Source of the DNA: Flavobacterium sp. LHD-85
GTDB taxonomy: Bacteria > Bacteroidota > Bacteroidia > Flavobacteriales > Flavobacteriaceae
DNA length: 64,000 nt
Reading direction: 5' to 3'
Assembly: GCF_030929595.1 (NCBI RefSeq)
Contig: NZ_JAVFVR010000010.1
Location: 62,001 to 126,000 of the forward strand
The translations under genes were made by a program, and so were the position numbers. Positions 36,710 through 46,126 of the stretch are shown piece after piece; the stretch's first letter is position 1, and every line of letters starts with the position of its first letter. The notes beneath the pieces are model-generated. The model ran no database searches and was not told the DNA's origin. It saw nothing but the letters and a program-made list of their open reading frames with translations.

Positions 36710-37735
36710 TTAAGGTATTAAAACAGCTCTTCCTTTTATTTTTCCTTGTCTCATTCTTTCATAAACTTCGTTGGCATCATCAAGTTTATGTTTTTCAATT
36801 TCGATATGGATTTTCTTTTGTCTTGCCAAACCAACCACTTCCATCAATTCTGTTCTTGACCCCCAATACGGATTGGTCATGCTCACCCCAAAAGGTAATC
36901 CATTCATGCTATATTGATAATGTCCTCCACCAAGACCAACAATAGTAAGATCTCCATCAAGGCTCACTACTTTTGTTCCTAAATCTATTGTAGAAGTTGA
37001 TCCAACAAAATCTAGAACTACTTTTGCTTTTTTGATTCCTGTAATTTTCTGAATTTGTTCTGCAACATCGGCATCTTTAGAATTAATTGCATAAGCTGCT
37101 CCCAATTCTTTTGCAAAAGCCAATTTATCTTCTGTCACATCGCAGGCAATAATTTCTGCTCCGCTTATTTCTCTTAATATCTGTAGCGCCACATGTCCTA
37201 GTCCGCCAACCCCAATTACTACAACATATTCGTCAGCCATTAATTTAGGAAGCGAACGTTTAATCGCAGAATATGGTGTAAGGGCAGCATCTGTCAATGG
37301 AGCTGCAATAACAGGATCTAAGTCAAATATAGGAACTAAAAGCCTAGAAGATGGCACCAGCATATATTCGGACATTCCGCCGTCTAATCCTAACCCACCG
37401 CCATATGCTTGTTCAGATTGATGATCACAATAATTTTCTTTTGACTGCTGGCAAGGTTTGCAATGTCCGCATCCCCAAGGACCGTATACAAGAACTGCGT
37501 CTCCTTTTTTATAACCTTCTACATTTTCTCCTATTTCTTCGATCCATCCAGCATTTTCATGTCCTAATGTAAAAACGGTTCCTACTACGGTGCCCTCGTC
37601 TATAATATGCAGATCTGAGTGGCAGACACCTGCGCCGCCAATCTTTAATAACACTTCATCACCTTTAGGAACAGGCTTTTCTATATCATTAACTACACGG
37701 ACATCTTTGTGTCCAAAAAAACGTACTGCTTTCAT
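36710..37735 (-). CDS. zinc-dependent alcohol dehydrogenase
   Basis: 341 residues, MDR superfamily. Catalytic zinc ligands: Cys in GAGVCHSDLH (about 36) and His in TLGHENAG (about 58). Structural zinc cysteines lie in CGHCKPCQQSKENYC (near 95-109). NAD(P) motif IGVGGLGHVALQ (about 174-185). The pattern matches NAD-dependent primary-alcohol/Rhodococcus ADH-type enzymes; the true substrate is unknown. Monocistronic. Confidence 0.88.
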   Translation of the reverse strand: MKAVRFFGHKDVRVVNDIEKPVPKGDEVLLKIGGAGVCHSDLHIIDEGTVVGTVFTLGHENAGWIEEIGENVEGYKKGDAVLVYGPWGCGHCKPCQQSKENYCDHQSEQAYGGGLGLDGGMSEYMLVPSSRLLVPIFDLDPVIAAPLTDAALTPYSAIKRSLPKLMADEYVVVIGVGGLGHVALQILREISGAEIIACDVTEDKLAFAKELGAAYAINSKDADVAEQIQKITGIKKAKVVLDFVGSTSTIDLGTKVVSLDGDLTIVGLGGGHYQYSMNGLPFGVSMTNPYWGSRTELMEVVGLARQKKIHIEIEKHKLDDANEVYERMRQGKIKGRAVLIP

Positions 37736-37906
37736 AAAATAAACTTTTAGATTACTATTCTACTAATTTACAACTTGTATCTTTTATAAGTTTTAACACA
37801 CAAGTTAAGTTTATCCTAATTTATTGCTAAAACAGGCTTTTCTTTTAGAAAACGGTTATGATTTGGAGCAAGCAAAAAATAAAAAAATATGATTTATTGA
37901 TATAAA

Positions 37907-37930
37907 AAAAGAGAACCGAAGCTCTCTTTT
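37907..37930 (-). terminator. weak terminator after the L,D-transpeptidase-like gene
   Basis: AAAAGAGA (37907-37914) / TCTCTTTT (37923-37930), an 8-bp stem with T-rich sequence on the minus-strand 3' side. Confidence 0.55.
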
Positions 37931-37956
37931 ACATTTATATTTTGTGGACTTATTAT

Positions 37957-38568
37957 TTAATAATAAACAGATAATAAAATTTTAGAATTTGTACTTTCTA
38001 TATATTTTGAAAGTCTACCTAAAAATTCTTGATTAACCATTGGACAGCCATGGCTGTTGATGATATAGTACTCTTTTTCATCAGATGGAACCTCTTTGTA
38101 AGAATGCAATACAATGGCACGTTTCATAGCGTTATTATTCGATTGGTCTAATCCAGCAAGTCTAAAAGCTTTTCCGAATATGCCTTTGTATGGTTTCTCT
38201 ACCGAATATCTGCCTAGTGAAGTGCAGTTAGATTCTGGAGCATTACTAAACTGTAAAATATCTCCTTTTATCCCGGTTTCAGAACCTTTTCCATGTGCTA
38301 CTAAACCCTGATCAAGAATTTGATTATTTTCTAGATCATAAACAAAAAAACGATTTCTTCCTGATTTAATTTTCATATCTACAAGAAAAGCAATTTTGTT
38401 GCTGTACTTGTGATTTGACGCAGTAAAAGCCTTAATCTCATTTACATGCTCGGTGAGTCTTGCAAATTCGACTTCGTCTAAAATTTCATCTTCGTCTCTC
38501 ATACTTAATGAGGTAAACGAACTTAAGGAAAAAAGCAGTGCCAATAAAAATACTCTCATATCCGGCAA
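37957..38568 (-). CDS. murein L,D-transpeptidase catalytic-domain protein (YkuD_2 type)
   Basis: 203 residues with an N-terminal signal peptide (about 1-22). Catalytic region: VLHSYKEVPSDEKEY, then IINSHGCPMVNQEFLG with the Cys near 175. VYDLENNQILDQGLVAHGKG and SLGRYSVEKPYKG are typical of the PF13645 family, many of which are annotated as murein L,D-transpeptidases. A periplasmic cell-wall role is likely. Two Met codons at residues 1 and 4; either is possible. Confidence 0.82.
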   Translation of the reverse strand: MPDMRVFLLALLFSLSSFTSLSMRDEDEILDEVEFARLTEHVNEIKAFTASNHKYSNKIAFLVDMKIKSGRNRFFVYDLENNQILDQGLVAHGKGSETGIKGDILQFSNAPESNCTSLGRYSVEKPYKGIFGKAFRLAGLDQSNNNAMKRAIVLHSYKEVPSDEKEYYIINSHGCPMVNQEFLGRLSKYIESTNSKILLSVYY

Positions 38569-38897
38569 ATGTTAAGTTAATAGTTATGACTTGGGGTCAT
38601 TGATAATTTTATGTTGCAAAATTATACACAAATGTTATACAATTCCCATATCATAAGTTAAAGATATTATAAATATCTGAAAACAGCAATATTATCTGTT
38701 AATATTCGATTAAAATACCTGATTTAATGTTGAAATGCTACATCTAGTGTTAATATTATCCGTTTTTGGCTACGGACTTTTTTTGCCTCATCAATAAATC
38801 AAAAAAATAATTTCTGCCAAGTGAAACTTCACTTGACAAAAATTATTAGAAACATAAACGCAATTAGTACTATAATATTTTATCTGTTGCTTTTTTT
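38569..38897. other. intergenic region
   Basis: AT-rich; holds the promoter region of the L,D-transpeptidase-like gene and, at 38803-38851, a long imperfect hairpin centred on CAAGTGAA/TTCACTTG. That hairpin is followed by a T run on the minus strand and is probably the terminator of the S37 gene. Nothing else seen. Confidence 0.55.
38803..38851 (-). terminator. probable terminator of the S37 peptidase gene
   Basis: Core CAAGTGAA (38818-38825) / TTCACTTG (38828-38835); the pairing extends outward to about 20 bp with some G-T pairs, and T7 follows on the minus strand. Confidence 0.65.
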
Positions 38898-40178
38898 TTA
38901 ATTAAGCCACTTTTTTAATGTATCCATAATCAATTTCTGGTCTTCCGCAGAAAAATGTTTGACTCTAGTAGAATGGCTTCCTTGCGGAAGTACCATTTTT
39001 AGAGCATCAACGCTAGGTTTAGGCGTTGGAGAACATGAGAACCAAGTGTCGTAACCTCCATAGATATACAAAATTTTATCTCCTTTATTCTCAACATATT
39101 TACGCACTTTCTTAATGTATTTTGGATTATATTTTATCACAACATCTTTAGGCGCAAATCGCGCGTTAGAACTGCTTTTTACAATAGTTAACAAATCGGC
39201 AACCGGTTCAAGATCAAAACCATAATACCCTAACTCGCTTAAATGCTGATAATAAGAAGGCAGATAGACAAATGACATTTTATCATTGTAAGTTCCTACT
39301 CCAACAATTTTATTCAAATAATCGAAAAGCTCTTTTGCAGAGGCGTTTACTGGCGGAATTTCATCGCATTTTCCTCCCCATTGCCAAAACGAAAAAGGAA
39401 ATTCTAAAACAGCATATTCCAACGCTTCCGCGAAAGGAACTTCTGTAAATTGCATCTTTTTCTCAGCTGAATATTCTTTAAAAACCTCTAAAACAGCTTC
39501 TCTATTTTGTAAAACAGCTCTTTGAAAAGCCGTTATTTTGGCTCTGCATTCTTCCGTTCCAACTGTTCTGGTGTGAGTTATAGTTCTTGGATCTTCGCAA
39601 GTATTAATTAGCGGCGCAACATAAGGCATTGCCACATCAACATCATTTGGATAAATTGATTTATAAATTAAGGATGTTTCTCCTCCTTTGCTGATTCCTG
39701 TTGAAATCCATTTTCCTGAGTATATTTTTTTCAGTTTAGTTACAATGTTATGATAATCTTCAATAGCCTGATCATTCGTCAGGTATTCCCATTGAATCTG
39801 ATTTGGTCTTGATTTTCCGTAAAAACGATATTCAACAGCAACCTGATTGGCTTGTAACAAACTGCTCACTTCACTCTTAATATTCTCGGTATTATAGCCG
39901 TGAGTTTCAATTACAGTTGGTCTGTCATAACCTAAATGCGAAAGATAAATATAATGCTGAAAAGTCCCTTTTTCTGGGTGTTTATGATCCAGAGGTTCAT
40001 CTAAAATAAGCTGGTACGATTCGGTATAGTTTTCTAAATTATCAATTCGCGTTATGATAGCTTTTGGGAATAATTCAGTCAGTTTTTGCTGTAGATTTGC
40101 TGAAGATTCCTGTGCAGAAACTGCAAAAATGTTTAGGAAAAGAAAGAACAGCGTAATAATAAAGGATTTTCGATTCAT
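38898..40178 (-). CDS. S37-family (PS-10-like) aminopeptidase, exported
   Basis: 426 residues, signal peptide about 1-23. Alpha/beta-hydrolase: nucleophile Ser in TGISKGGETS (near 160), Asp in YGGYDTWFS (near 379), His in GSHSTRVKHFS (near 402). The fold matches the S37 family, whose known member PS-10 is a tripeptidyl aminopeptidase. Divergent from an M24 peptidase gene; its promoter has the nonamer repeats found at susC and the hydroxyproline operon. Confidence 0.82.
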   Translation of the reverse strand: MNRKSFIITLFFLFLNIFAVSAQESSANLQQKLTELFPKAIITRIDNLENYTESYQLILDEPLDHKHPEKGTFQHYIYLSHLGYDRPTVIETHGYNTENIKSEVSSLLQANQVAVEYRFYGKSRPNQIQWEYLTNDQAIEDYHNIVTKLKKIYSGKWISTGISKGGETSLIYKSIYPNDVDVAMPYVAPLINTCEDPRTITHTRTVGTEECRAKITAFQRAVLQNREAVLEVFKEYSAEKKMQFTEVPFAEALEYAVLEFPFSFWQWGGKCDEIPPVNASAKELFDYLNKIVGVGTYNDKMSFVYLPSYYQHLSELGYYGFDLEPVADLLTIVKSSSNARFAPKDVVIKYNPKYIKKVRKYVENKGDKILYIYGGYDTWFSCSPTPKPSVDALKMVLPQGSHSTRVKHFSAEDQKLIMDTLKKWLN

Positions 40179-40203
40179 TTTTAATCTTGTTATTTTAAAA
40201 TTT

Positions 40204-40268
40204 TAAAAGTAAGTGCAATATCCAGCAGAAACTGATATTATATTACCCTTAAAATGTAATATTTTATC
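40204..40268 (-). promoter_or_regulatory. S37 promoter with 21-bp-spaced nonamer repeats
   Basis: Plus-strand TATATTACC at 40239-40247 and a weaker copy TATTTTATC (7/9) at 40260-40268, 21 bp apart. A minus-strand -7-like box TACTTTTA lies at 40211-40204, 27 bp from the proximal repeat. Same layout as at susC and the dapA-like gene. The site is also upstream of the divergent M24 gene. Confidence 0.62.
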
Positions 40269-40385
40269 TAGTTTACATTAACATAGGACAAAATAAAAAT
40301 AATCCTTTAATTTTATTGAAAAATTGAACTTTGCGTAAGTTTAGTAAATCATTAAACATTAAATAATAACTTAAAAAATAAAAAA

Positions 40386-41597
40386 ATGGCAATTGGAGTT
40401 GGCGGATCAACTATAGATATTGAACTAGAAAAAATACAAAACATGACGCTTGGTGTTATACCAATCGGACTTCCTGAGTATAAACAGCGCATAAAAAAAG
40501 CGGTTACTTTAATGAAAGAACAAAATTGCAAAGCGCTTTATGTTAATGCCGGAACTAATCTGTATTATTTTACTGGAACAAAATGGAATCCGTCTGAGCG
40601 TATGGTTGGCGCCCTAATTTTTGAAGATGAAACAGTTGAATATATTGTTCCAAAATTTGAAGAAGGAACTTTTAAAACTTTCATGAAAATTGAAGGAAAC
40701 CTAAATTTCTGGGAAGAACACGAGAGTCCTTCTGAATTATTTGGCAATATTCTAAAAAGTAAAAATATCACTGATGGCAATATTGCCTTGGATGAATCGG
40801 CTGCTTTTTTTCTAATTGATGCAATCTCAAAAGCGAATTCAAGCTTTAGTTTTGTAAATGCTCAACCGATAACAGCAGGTTGCAGAATGCATAAGTCAGC
40901 AAATGAAATTGCTATTATTCAAAAAGCGAAAGATATTACTATGGTGGTTCAAAAAGCAGCTGCCAGTATATTATATCCAGGAATTCCGGTAAGTTCAGTT
41001 GTAGATTTCATTCATAAAGCACATATTAAGGCTGGTATTGCATCTGGTTCTTATTTCTGCATTGTTCTTTTCGGAGAAGATTCGCAATATCCGCATGGAG
41101 TTACTGCTCCTCAAAGTTTAGTTGATAATGATGTAGTTTTGATTGATACAGGATGTCGTTTAGAGGGCTATTTGTCTGATATCACTAGAACTTATGTATA
41201 CGGAACTCCAAATGACGAGCATAGAAAAATATGGAATCTTGAAAAAGCCACTCAAAAAGCAGCTTTTGATGCTGCTCAAATTGGAGCAACATGTGGTTCT
41301 GTAGATGATGCCGCTCGTAAAGTTTTGGCACAAGCAGGTTTAAGCGGAGATTACGAAATTCCAGGATTGCCACACCGAGTGGGTCATGGTACAGGTTTAG
41401 ACATTCACGAATATCCTTATTTAGTACGAGGCAATCAAACCATTTTAAAAGAAGGAATGGTAGTTAGCAATGAGCCTATGATCTGTATGCCGGGACAATT
41501 TGGTATTCGTCACGAAGATCATTTTTATATGACGGCTGAAGGTCCAAAATGGTTTACAGAACCAATGCAGAGTATTGATAATCCGTTTGGATTATAA
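40386..41597 (+). CDS. M24-family Xaa-Pro dipeptidase/aminopeptidase
   Basis: 403 residues, no signal peptide. Creatinase-like N-terminal domain (about 25-155) and a pita-bread C-terminal domain with the five metal ligands: Asp in VLIDTGCRL, Asp in LSDITRTYV, His in HRVGHGTGLDIHE, Glu in VVSNEPMI and Glu in GIRHEDHFY. Likely cleaves X-Pro or X-Hyp bonds in the cytoplasm. Divergent from the S37 gene, across the nonamer site. Confidence 0.88.
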   Translation: MAIGVGGSTIDIELEKIQNMTLGVIPIGLPEYKQRIKKAVTLMKEQNCKALYVNAGTNLYYFTGTKWNPSERMVGALIFEDETVEYIVPKFEEGTFKTFMKIEGNLNFWEEHESPSELFGNILKSKNITDGNIALDESAAFFLIDAISKANSSFSFVNAQPITAGCRMHKSANEIAIIQKAKDITMVVQKAAASILYPGIPVSSVVDFIHKAHIKAGIASGSYFCIVLFGEDSQYPHGVTAPQSLVDNDVVLIDTGCRLEGYLSDITRTYVYGTPNDEHRKIWNLEKATQKAAFDAAQIGATCGSVDDAARKVLAQAGLSGDYEIPGLPHRVGHGTGLDIHEYPYLVRGNQTILKEGMVVSNEPMICMPGQFGIRHEDHFYMTAEGPKWFTEPMQSIDNPFGL

Positions 41598-41626
41598 GCA
41601 TAAAATAATTTTGATTCAATATTTTC

Positions 41627-41657
41627 AAAAGAGCTATCTATTTAAGATGGCTCTTTT
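41627..41657 (+). terminator. intrinsic terminator of the M24 gene
   Basis: AAAAGAGCTATCT (41627-41639) / AGATGGCTCTTTT (41645-41657), a 13-bp stem with one G-T pair, followed by a T run. Confidence 0.85.
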
Positions 41658-41672
41658 TTTATTAGATATATG

Positions 41673-41929
41673 TCGCCCCTCTGGAGCTTTTGATCTTTGG
41701 AAATTGTATTTTCTCTATAAATATTTTGCTTCTCCGAAGATTTTGAACATCTGGTGATTCTCTTTGTGTTCCAATGGTTGAAACCATTGGTTATGTTTAA
41801 ATTTAAATTTGATTTTTATTAAATATCCACTCCAATAAAGTTTTTTCTAATATTTTAAATGCTTCGGAGAAGCAAAATATTTATAGAAAAAATACAATTT
41901 CCAAAGATAAAAAAGCCCCAGCGGGGCGA
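41673..41929. repeat. long inverted-repeat (MITE-like) element
   Basis: About 257 bp with long arms. A perfect 20-bp pair lies at 41693-41712 and 41889-41908, a perfect 25-bp pair at 41715-41739 and 41862-41886, and an outer pair (TCGCCCCTCTGG... / ...CCAGCGGGGCGA) with few mismatches. The centre holds CCAATGGTTGAAACCATTGG (41771-41790). No ORF. It shares CCCCAGCGGGG and CTTCTCCGAAG modules with the element near 33.8 kb. Confidence 0.82.
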
Positions 41930-41960
41930 AATATTAAATTATTAATAAACAGAAAAAAAT

Positions 41961-41985
41961 AGGGCTATCTCAAAAAGACAGCCCT
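41961..41985 (-). terminator. terminator of the M43 protease gene
   Basis: AGGGCTATCT / AGACAGCCCT stem (41961-41970 with 41976-41985, one mismatch) followed by a T run on the minus strand. Confidence 0.75.
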
Positions 41986-42010
41986 TTTCATTTTTAACTA
42001 AATTAACTTA

Positions 42011-45000
42011 TTACTCAACCAATAATTTTTTCTTTTCTACAAACTTACCATCTGTAGCCACAACAATATAAACTCCTTTATTTAAATATTTAAGAGAATA
42101 AACACTTGTATTATGAACCACATCTACCAAATGGCCTGTGCTGTTGTAAATTGATACTTTAACTTTATTGATATCAATATTTTCAAAAGTAAAGTTTACA
42201 ATATCTGAAGCTGGGTTTGGATACATTGTAAATGCTTTTGCCGTATTTGTATTTATGCCTGGCAAACCAGCACTTCCAGATTGTAGATCAATTGTATGAG
42301 AAGCACTCCAATCACTAAAAGCTTCACCATTTTTTGCTTTCACTCTAAATTCATATACCGTTTGAGTTCCTTGTTTCGGAATCCATAAATAATATGTTGT
42401 AGAAGTTCCTGCAGATGTCCATCCAGAAGAAGTATTCAATTGCACTTCATAAGATGCCGCATCTGCTGATGTTGCCCAAGAAGCATAAAATCCTGATGAA
42501 TATACACCTGCATTTCCAAGATTAGCTGGAATTGTTAAAGTTGCTGGATTTGGCGGAACAGAAGCTCCTGCTTGAACCGTGTAATCTTCTATTTCACCAT
42601 CTCCTAGATTTCCGCAAGTTGAAGACGGATTGGCATTATACTTCATCACAACTCTCATTCTAGTTGTTCCTGTAAATGTTGCAGGCGTAAAACTTGTCGT
42701 TACGGCACCATTAGATGAAATATTATTAATTACTTTCTCTGATGCTTCAAACTGATTGTTTTTATTGTAGTCAATCCATACTCCCCAATATTCTGTGTAG
42801 GCAGAACCACTGAAACCTGGAGTTAAAGTAACGCTTGTATTTGCATTCGGATTCAAAGTAATCACTTTTGAAGTATAATCTGCATAACCGTTTGTTTCTT
42901 TTCCTGATGCATTTACAAAACTTCCTACTGCCACAGAACTTATATATTCATAACCGTTTGTTCCTTGCGCACTGCACAATGGAGCAGCAGGAATTGTCAC
43001 AGTAGCCACATTTGAATAAGCAGAATAATCAGCACCTGATTTTGCTCTAGCTCTATATTTATAAGTGCTGTCGGCAATTAAACCTGTATTGGTATAAGTA
43101 GCTACAGTACTAGCTAGTGTCGCAATTTCAGCATAAACATCATCTGAACCCGCTCTTTCAATAATTACATTTGTAGCATTTGTACCATTATTAGTCCAGT
43201 TAAGAACTGCTTCTAAATTGGTTACAGCAGCCGTCAAATTTGTTGGAGCCAATACCGTATTTGTTGTTTGTACTCCTGCTAAAATTGGCTCATTTGGTTT
43301 GGTGTTATAAGCATAATCCAACACAGTATACCCTACTCCGCCAGCTTCAACTTTTACATGCATCCATCCGTAGCAAACACGCCCTCTGCTTGTATATTCA
43401 AAACCAACATATCCAGTTTTATTATCCCAATTTGTATAAGTAGCTGTTCTCAAATCTAATTGATTCGGATATGCTCCAGGTGCAGCAAAATTACTAGAAG
43501 CTCCAATAGAAGTACCTTGTGATAAGAATGATATATTTCTTGTTCCCGCTTCAGAAACCAGTCTTTTTCCGTAAGTTTCTATTTTTAAAGCTGCGGCCGC
43601 ATATTGCCATGCTCCATACTCCGTATTGTCTCCAATACCCATATCAAAATACTGCCAAGTCGATGCTGCATTAGCTGTATAATCTGGATTGTTTACATAA
43701 AACACCCCGTAAGGCGCATCAAATTTTAAATTGATTGTTTTAGTAGCGGTATCCAAAGTCGCTATTCCGCCTGTAATTGCAGCATCTTTAAACGTAACTG
43801 TAATAACAGCATCGTTTGTTGTATTGTGTGCAGTTGCTTTTCCTGTAAAAGAAAGTACAGTTTTAGAATTGCTTTCAAGAGTTAAAACTGCAGTTAAACC
43901 AGCTGGTACACCTGTAATTGTATAGTCGGTTCCTGCTGTAAAAGTGCCAGTGCTTTTTGTAAATGTGCCATTATTGGTACTCAAAGCAATTGTCGCCGTT
44001 GAAGTTACACTTCCATCATTTACTTCAGCTTCATACAATGTTTCTGGTGATAAAGTTGTTGCCGTTTTATCGGTCATTCCTGTGTAAATTGGAGTGTTCG
44101 GTTTTGTATTATAAGCATACTCCAAAATTGTATAACCGTCACCATCGGCGTTTACTTTTACTTTAAACCATCCATAACAGGTAAGACCATCCATTAAATA
44201 ATCAAATCCTACGTAACCTGTTTTTCCATCCCAAGCTGTGTAACTCGCTGTTCTTAAATCTAACTGATTTGGATATGCACCTGGAGCTGTCATATTGCTT
44301 GTTGGCCCAACTGCTGTGTTTGCATTCAATAATGAAATATTTCTAGTACCCGTTTCGCAAACTAACCTCTTCGCGTAAGTTTCAATTTTTAAAGCATTTG
44401 CCGCATAACGCCAGCCTCCAAATGCACGATCGTCTCCTTTTGCGATTTCAAAATACTTCCATGTCAATGCTGATGAAACCGTTACATCTGGCATATCTAC
44501 AAAGAAGGTTCCGTATGGATCTGAAAATTTAAAATTAAAGTATAAAGAAGTACAAGATAAATCAGTTGTTCCTCCTGTAAAAGCGGCTGGTAAAAAACTA
44601 ATTCCGCCTGATGCATTGTTGCTTAATGAATGATTTGTTGCTTTTCCTGTTAATGTAACCGTAATTTGATTGTTAGAATTTACAGTAAGCACAGGAGTAA
44701 TTCCTGCTGGAAAAGTATGAGTAAAATGAGTTCCTGCTGCCAAAGTTCCAGAAGAAACCGCAAAAGTTTTGGTTCCGTTTAGTTTGATTATTGATGAAGT
44801 ATCAAAAGAACCGTCATTTATAATAGCTTCTTTAAATGCTACAGCCGATGCAGTAAGCGTGCTTCCTGTAGCATTAACACCTGTATCAATTAAGTTTTGT
44901 GCCTGCCAAAGCGATTTTCTCGCAGGATGTTCCAAAGCGGCTAACATTCTGTCAATCTGACCTTGTGTATACATTTTGTAACAGCCTTGCGCTCCATTAT

Positions 45001-45859
45001 ATCCCATGTAGTTTTCGAAATTTACTTTATCTCCACTACAGTTTGTTCCTGGAGTACAGCCTAAAGTATGCTTTGCGTCTTCTGCTGGAGTATCAGCAAC
45101 TTCATCAGTTCCTGTACATCCACCTTCAAAAGTATGAATCAGATTTAGAAAGTGACCAAATTCGTGAGTAAGCGTTGCTGAGAATTCTTTACTATAGGAG
45201 TTATCATATAAATAAGCTCCGTTGAAAACAACACGAGCAGTATTGTTTGTCGTCATATCTGAACTTGGATACCAAGCAACTCCTGAATTATTTGTAGCGC
45301 CGTCATTATACAAATCGTTCTGAATATAGACATTCATGTATTTAGTATTATCCCAAGCGTCGGCAGCGATCTGGTCATCGTAGCCTCCACCGTTTCCATA
45401 GCCATTTTTCGTTGGATGAAAAATAACTCCCGTAGTACAACCGCCGTTAGGATCTTTTTTGGCGAGTTTAAATTCAATATTGAGCGTTCCGCGTCGAGCT
45501 TGAAAAAAAGATTCAACTGTTTGATAATCTGCATTACGCCCATTAAAATCATCATTAAGCTGAGCCAAATGATTAACAATCTTTTCGTACGTCACTGTTT
45601 TTCCGCCTTGTACATCTCCATAAATATGAAATACTACTGGAATTGTGTAACTAGTAACTGCAGCCGTTTTTGCTGTGGAAGATTTACGCTGTGCTGCAAA
45701 ATTTTTACTGAAAACATCAAAGTTCTTTTTCTCTTGAAGTGCATGAGGGTTATTCCGGTACACTTTTTCATTTTCTTCGCTTGTCCGACAAGGCAAACCT
45801 TGTGCGCTAACTTTCATTATACTGAAAAGCAGAAAGCAGATTAGTAATTTTAATTTCAT
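42011..45859 (-). CDS. secreted M43 zinc metalloprotease with T9SS sorting domain
   Basis: 1282 residues. Signal peptide (about 1-19). Metzincin domain with HEFGHFLNLIH (zinc-binding HExxHxxxxxH) and the Met-turn NYMGYNG, as in the M43 pappalysin/cytophagalysin family. Two tandem modules of about 265-275 residues follow (about 323-597 and 598-863), then an FN3-like domain (865-955), a GEVED-like domain (956-1100), a second FN3-like domain (1103-1195) and a T9SS type A sorting domain (about 1210-1282; MYPNPASDIVNF, ending KKKLLVE). It would be exported through type IX secretion and degrade protein outside the cell. Confidence 0.9.
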   Translation of the reverse strand: MKLKLLICFLLFSIMKVSAQGLPCRTSEENEKVYRNNPHALQEKKNFDVFSKNFAAQRKSSTAKTAAVTSYTIPVVFHIYGDVQGGKTVTYEKIVNHLAQLNDDFNGRNADYQTVESFFQARRGTLNIEFKLAKKDPNGGCTTGVIFHPTKNGYGNGGGYDDQIAADAWDNTKYMNVYIQNDLYNDGATNNSGVAWYPSSDMTTNNTARVVFNGAYLYDNSYSKEFSATLTHEFGHFLNLIHTFEGGCTGTDEVADTPAEDAKHTLGCTPGTNCSGDKVNFENYMGYNGAQGCYKMYTQGQIDRMLAALEHPARKSLWQAQNLIDTGVNATGSTLTASAVAFKEAIINDGSFDTSSIIKLNGTKTFAVSSGTLAAGTHFTHTFPAGITPVLTVNSNNQITVTLTGKATNHSLSNNASGGISFLPAAFTGGTTDLSCTSLYFNFKFSDPYGTFFVDMPDVTVSSALTWKYFEIAKGDDRAFGGWRYAANALKIETYAKRLVCETGTRNISLLNANTAVGPTSNMTAPGAYPNQLDLRTASYTAWDGKTGYVGFDYLMDGLTCYGWFKVKVNADGDGYTILEYAYNTKPNTPIYTGMTDKTATTLSPETLYEAEVNDGSVTSTATIALSTNNGTFTKSTGTFTAGTDYTITGVPAGLTAVLTLESNSKTVLSFTGKATAHNTTNDAVITVTFKDAAITGGIATLDTATKTINLKFDAPYGVFYVNNPDYTANAASTWQYFDMGIGDNTEYGAWQYAAAALKIETYGKRLVSEAGTRNISFLSQGTSIGASSNFAAPGAYPNQLDLRTATYTNWDNKTGYVGFEYTSRGRVCYGWMHVKVEAGGVGYTVLDYAYNTKPNEPILAGVQTTNTVLAPTNLTAAVTNLEAVLNWTNNGTNATNVIIERAGSDDVYAEIATLASTVATYTNTGLIADSTYKYRARAKSGADYSAYSNVATVTIPAAPLCSAQGTNGYEYISSVAVGSFVNASGKETNGYADYTSKVITLNPNANTSVTLTPGFSGSAYTEYWGVWIDYNKNNQFEASEKVINNISSNGAVTTSFTPATFTGTTRMRVVMKYNANPSSTCGNLGDGEIEDYTVQAGASVPPNPATLTIPANLGNAGVYSSGFYASWATSADAASYEVQLNTSSGWTSAGTSTTYYLWIPKQGTQTVYEFRVKAKNGEAFSDWSASHTIDLQSGSAGLPGINTNTAKAFTMYPNPASDIVNFTFENIDINKVKVSIYNSTGHLVDVVHNTSVYSLKYLNKGVYIVVATDGKFVEKKKLLVE

Positions 45860-46076
45860 TTGTTTAGGTTTTTAATTAGTAATTGATCAAAGTTACCGCG
45901 GAAGCTTCTATCTTTCTGATAGTATTTTATTCAGAAATAATACATAATTATCATATTTTTAACCTTAAAAAAACATATAATTAAAAAATAATCAAAATAA
46001 AATATCAAAAACAAATCCATTCAATTTAACTAAAAAAACATCTGCCATCCCTTACAAATACTATAAAACAAAAAAA

Positions 46077-46098
46077 ACCAGCACTTAAAAGTGCTGGT
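46077..46098 (-). terminator. terminator of the susD gene
   Basis: ACCAGCACTT (46077-46086) / AAGTGCTGGT (46089-46098), a 10-bp stem with a T run on the minus-strand 3' side. Confidence 0.8.
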
Positions 46099-46126
46099 CT
46101 CAAAAACAAATTAAACTAACTCAAAA

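Noticed and set aside
41771..41790. CRISPR-like repeat
   Set aside because: Palindromic unit occurs once, with no regularly spaced copies and no cas genes; the same applies to the other palindromes in the window.
41673..41929. Insertion sequence
   Set aside because: Long inverted arms are present but no transposase frame and no recognised target duplication, so only MITE-like can be said.
45416..45844. 142-codon plus-strand open frame opposite the M43 protease
   Set aside because: The opposite strand encodes the HExxH protease domain with intact motifs, so this is a shadow frame.
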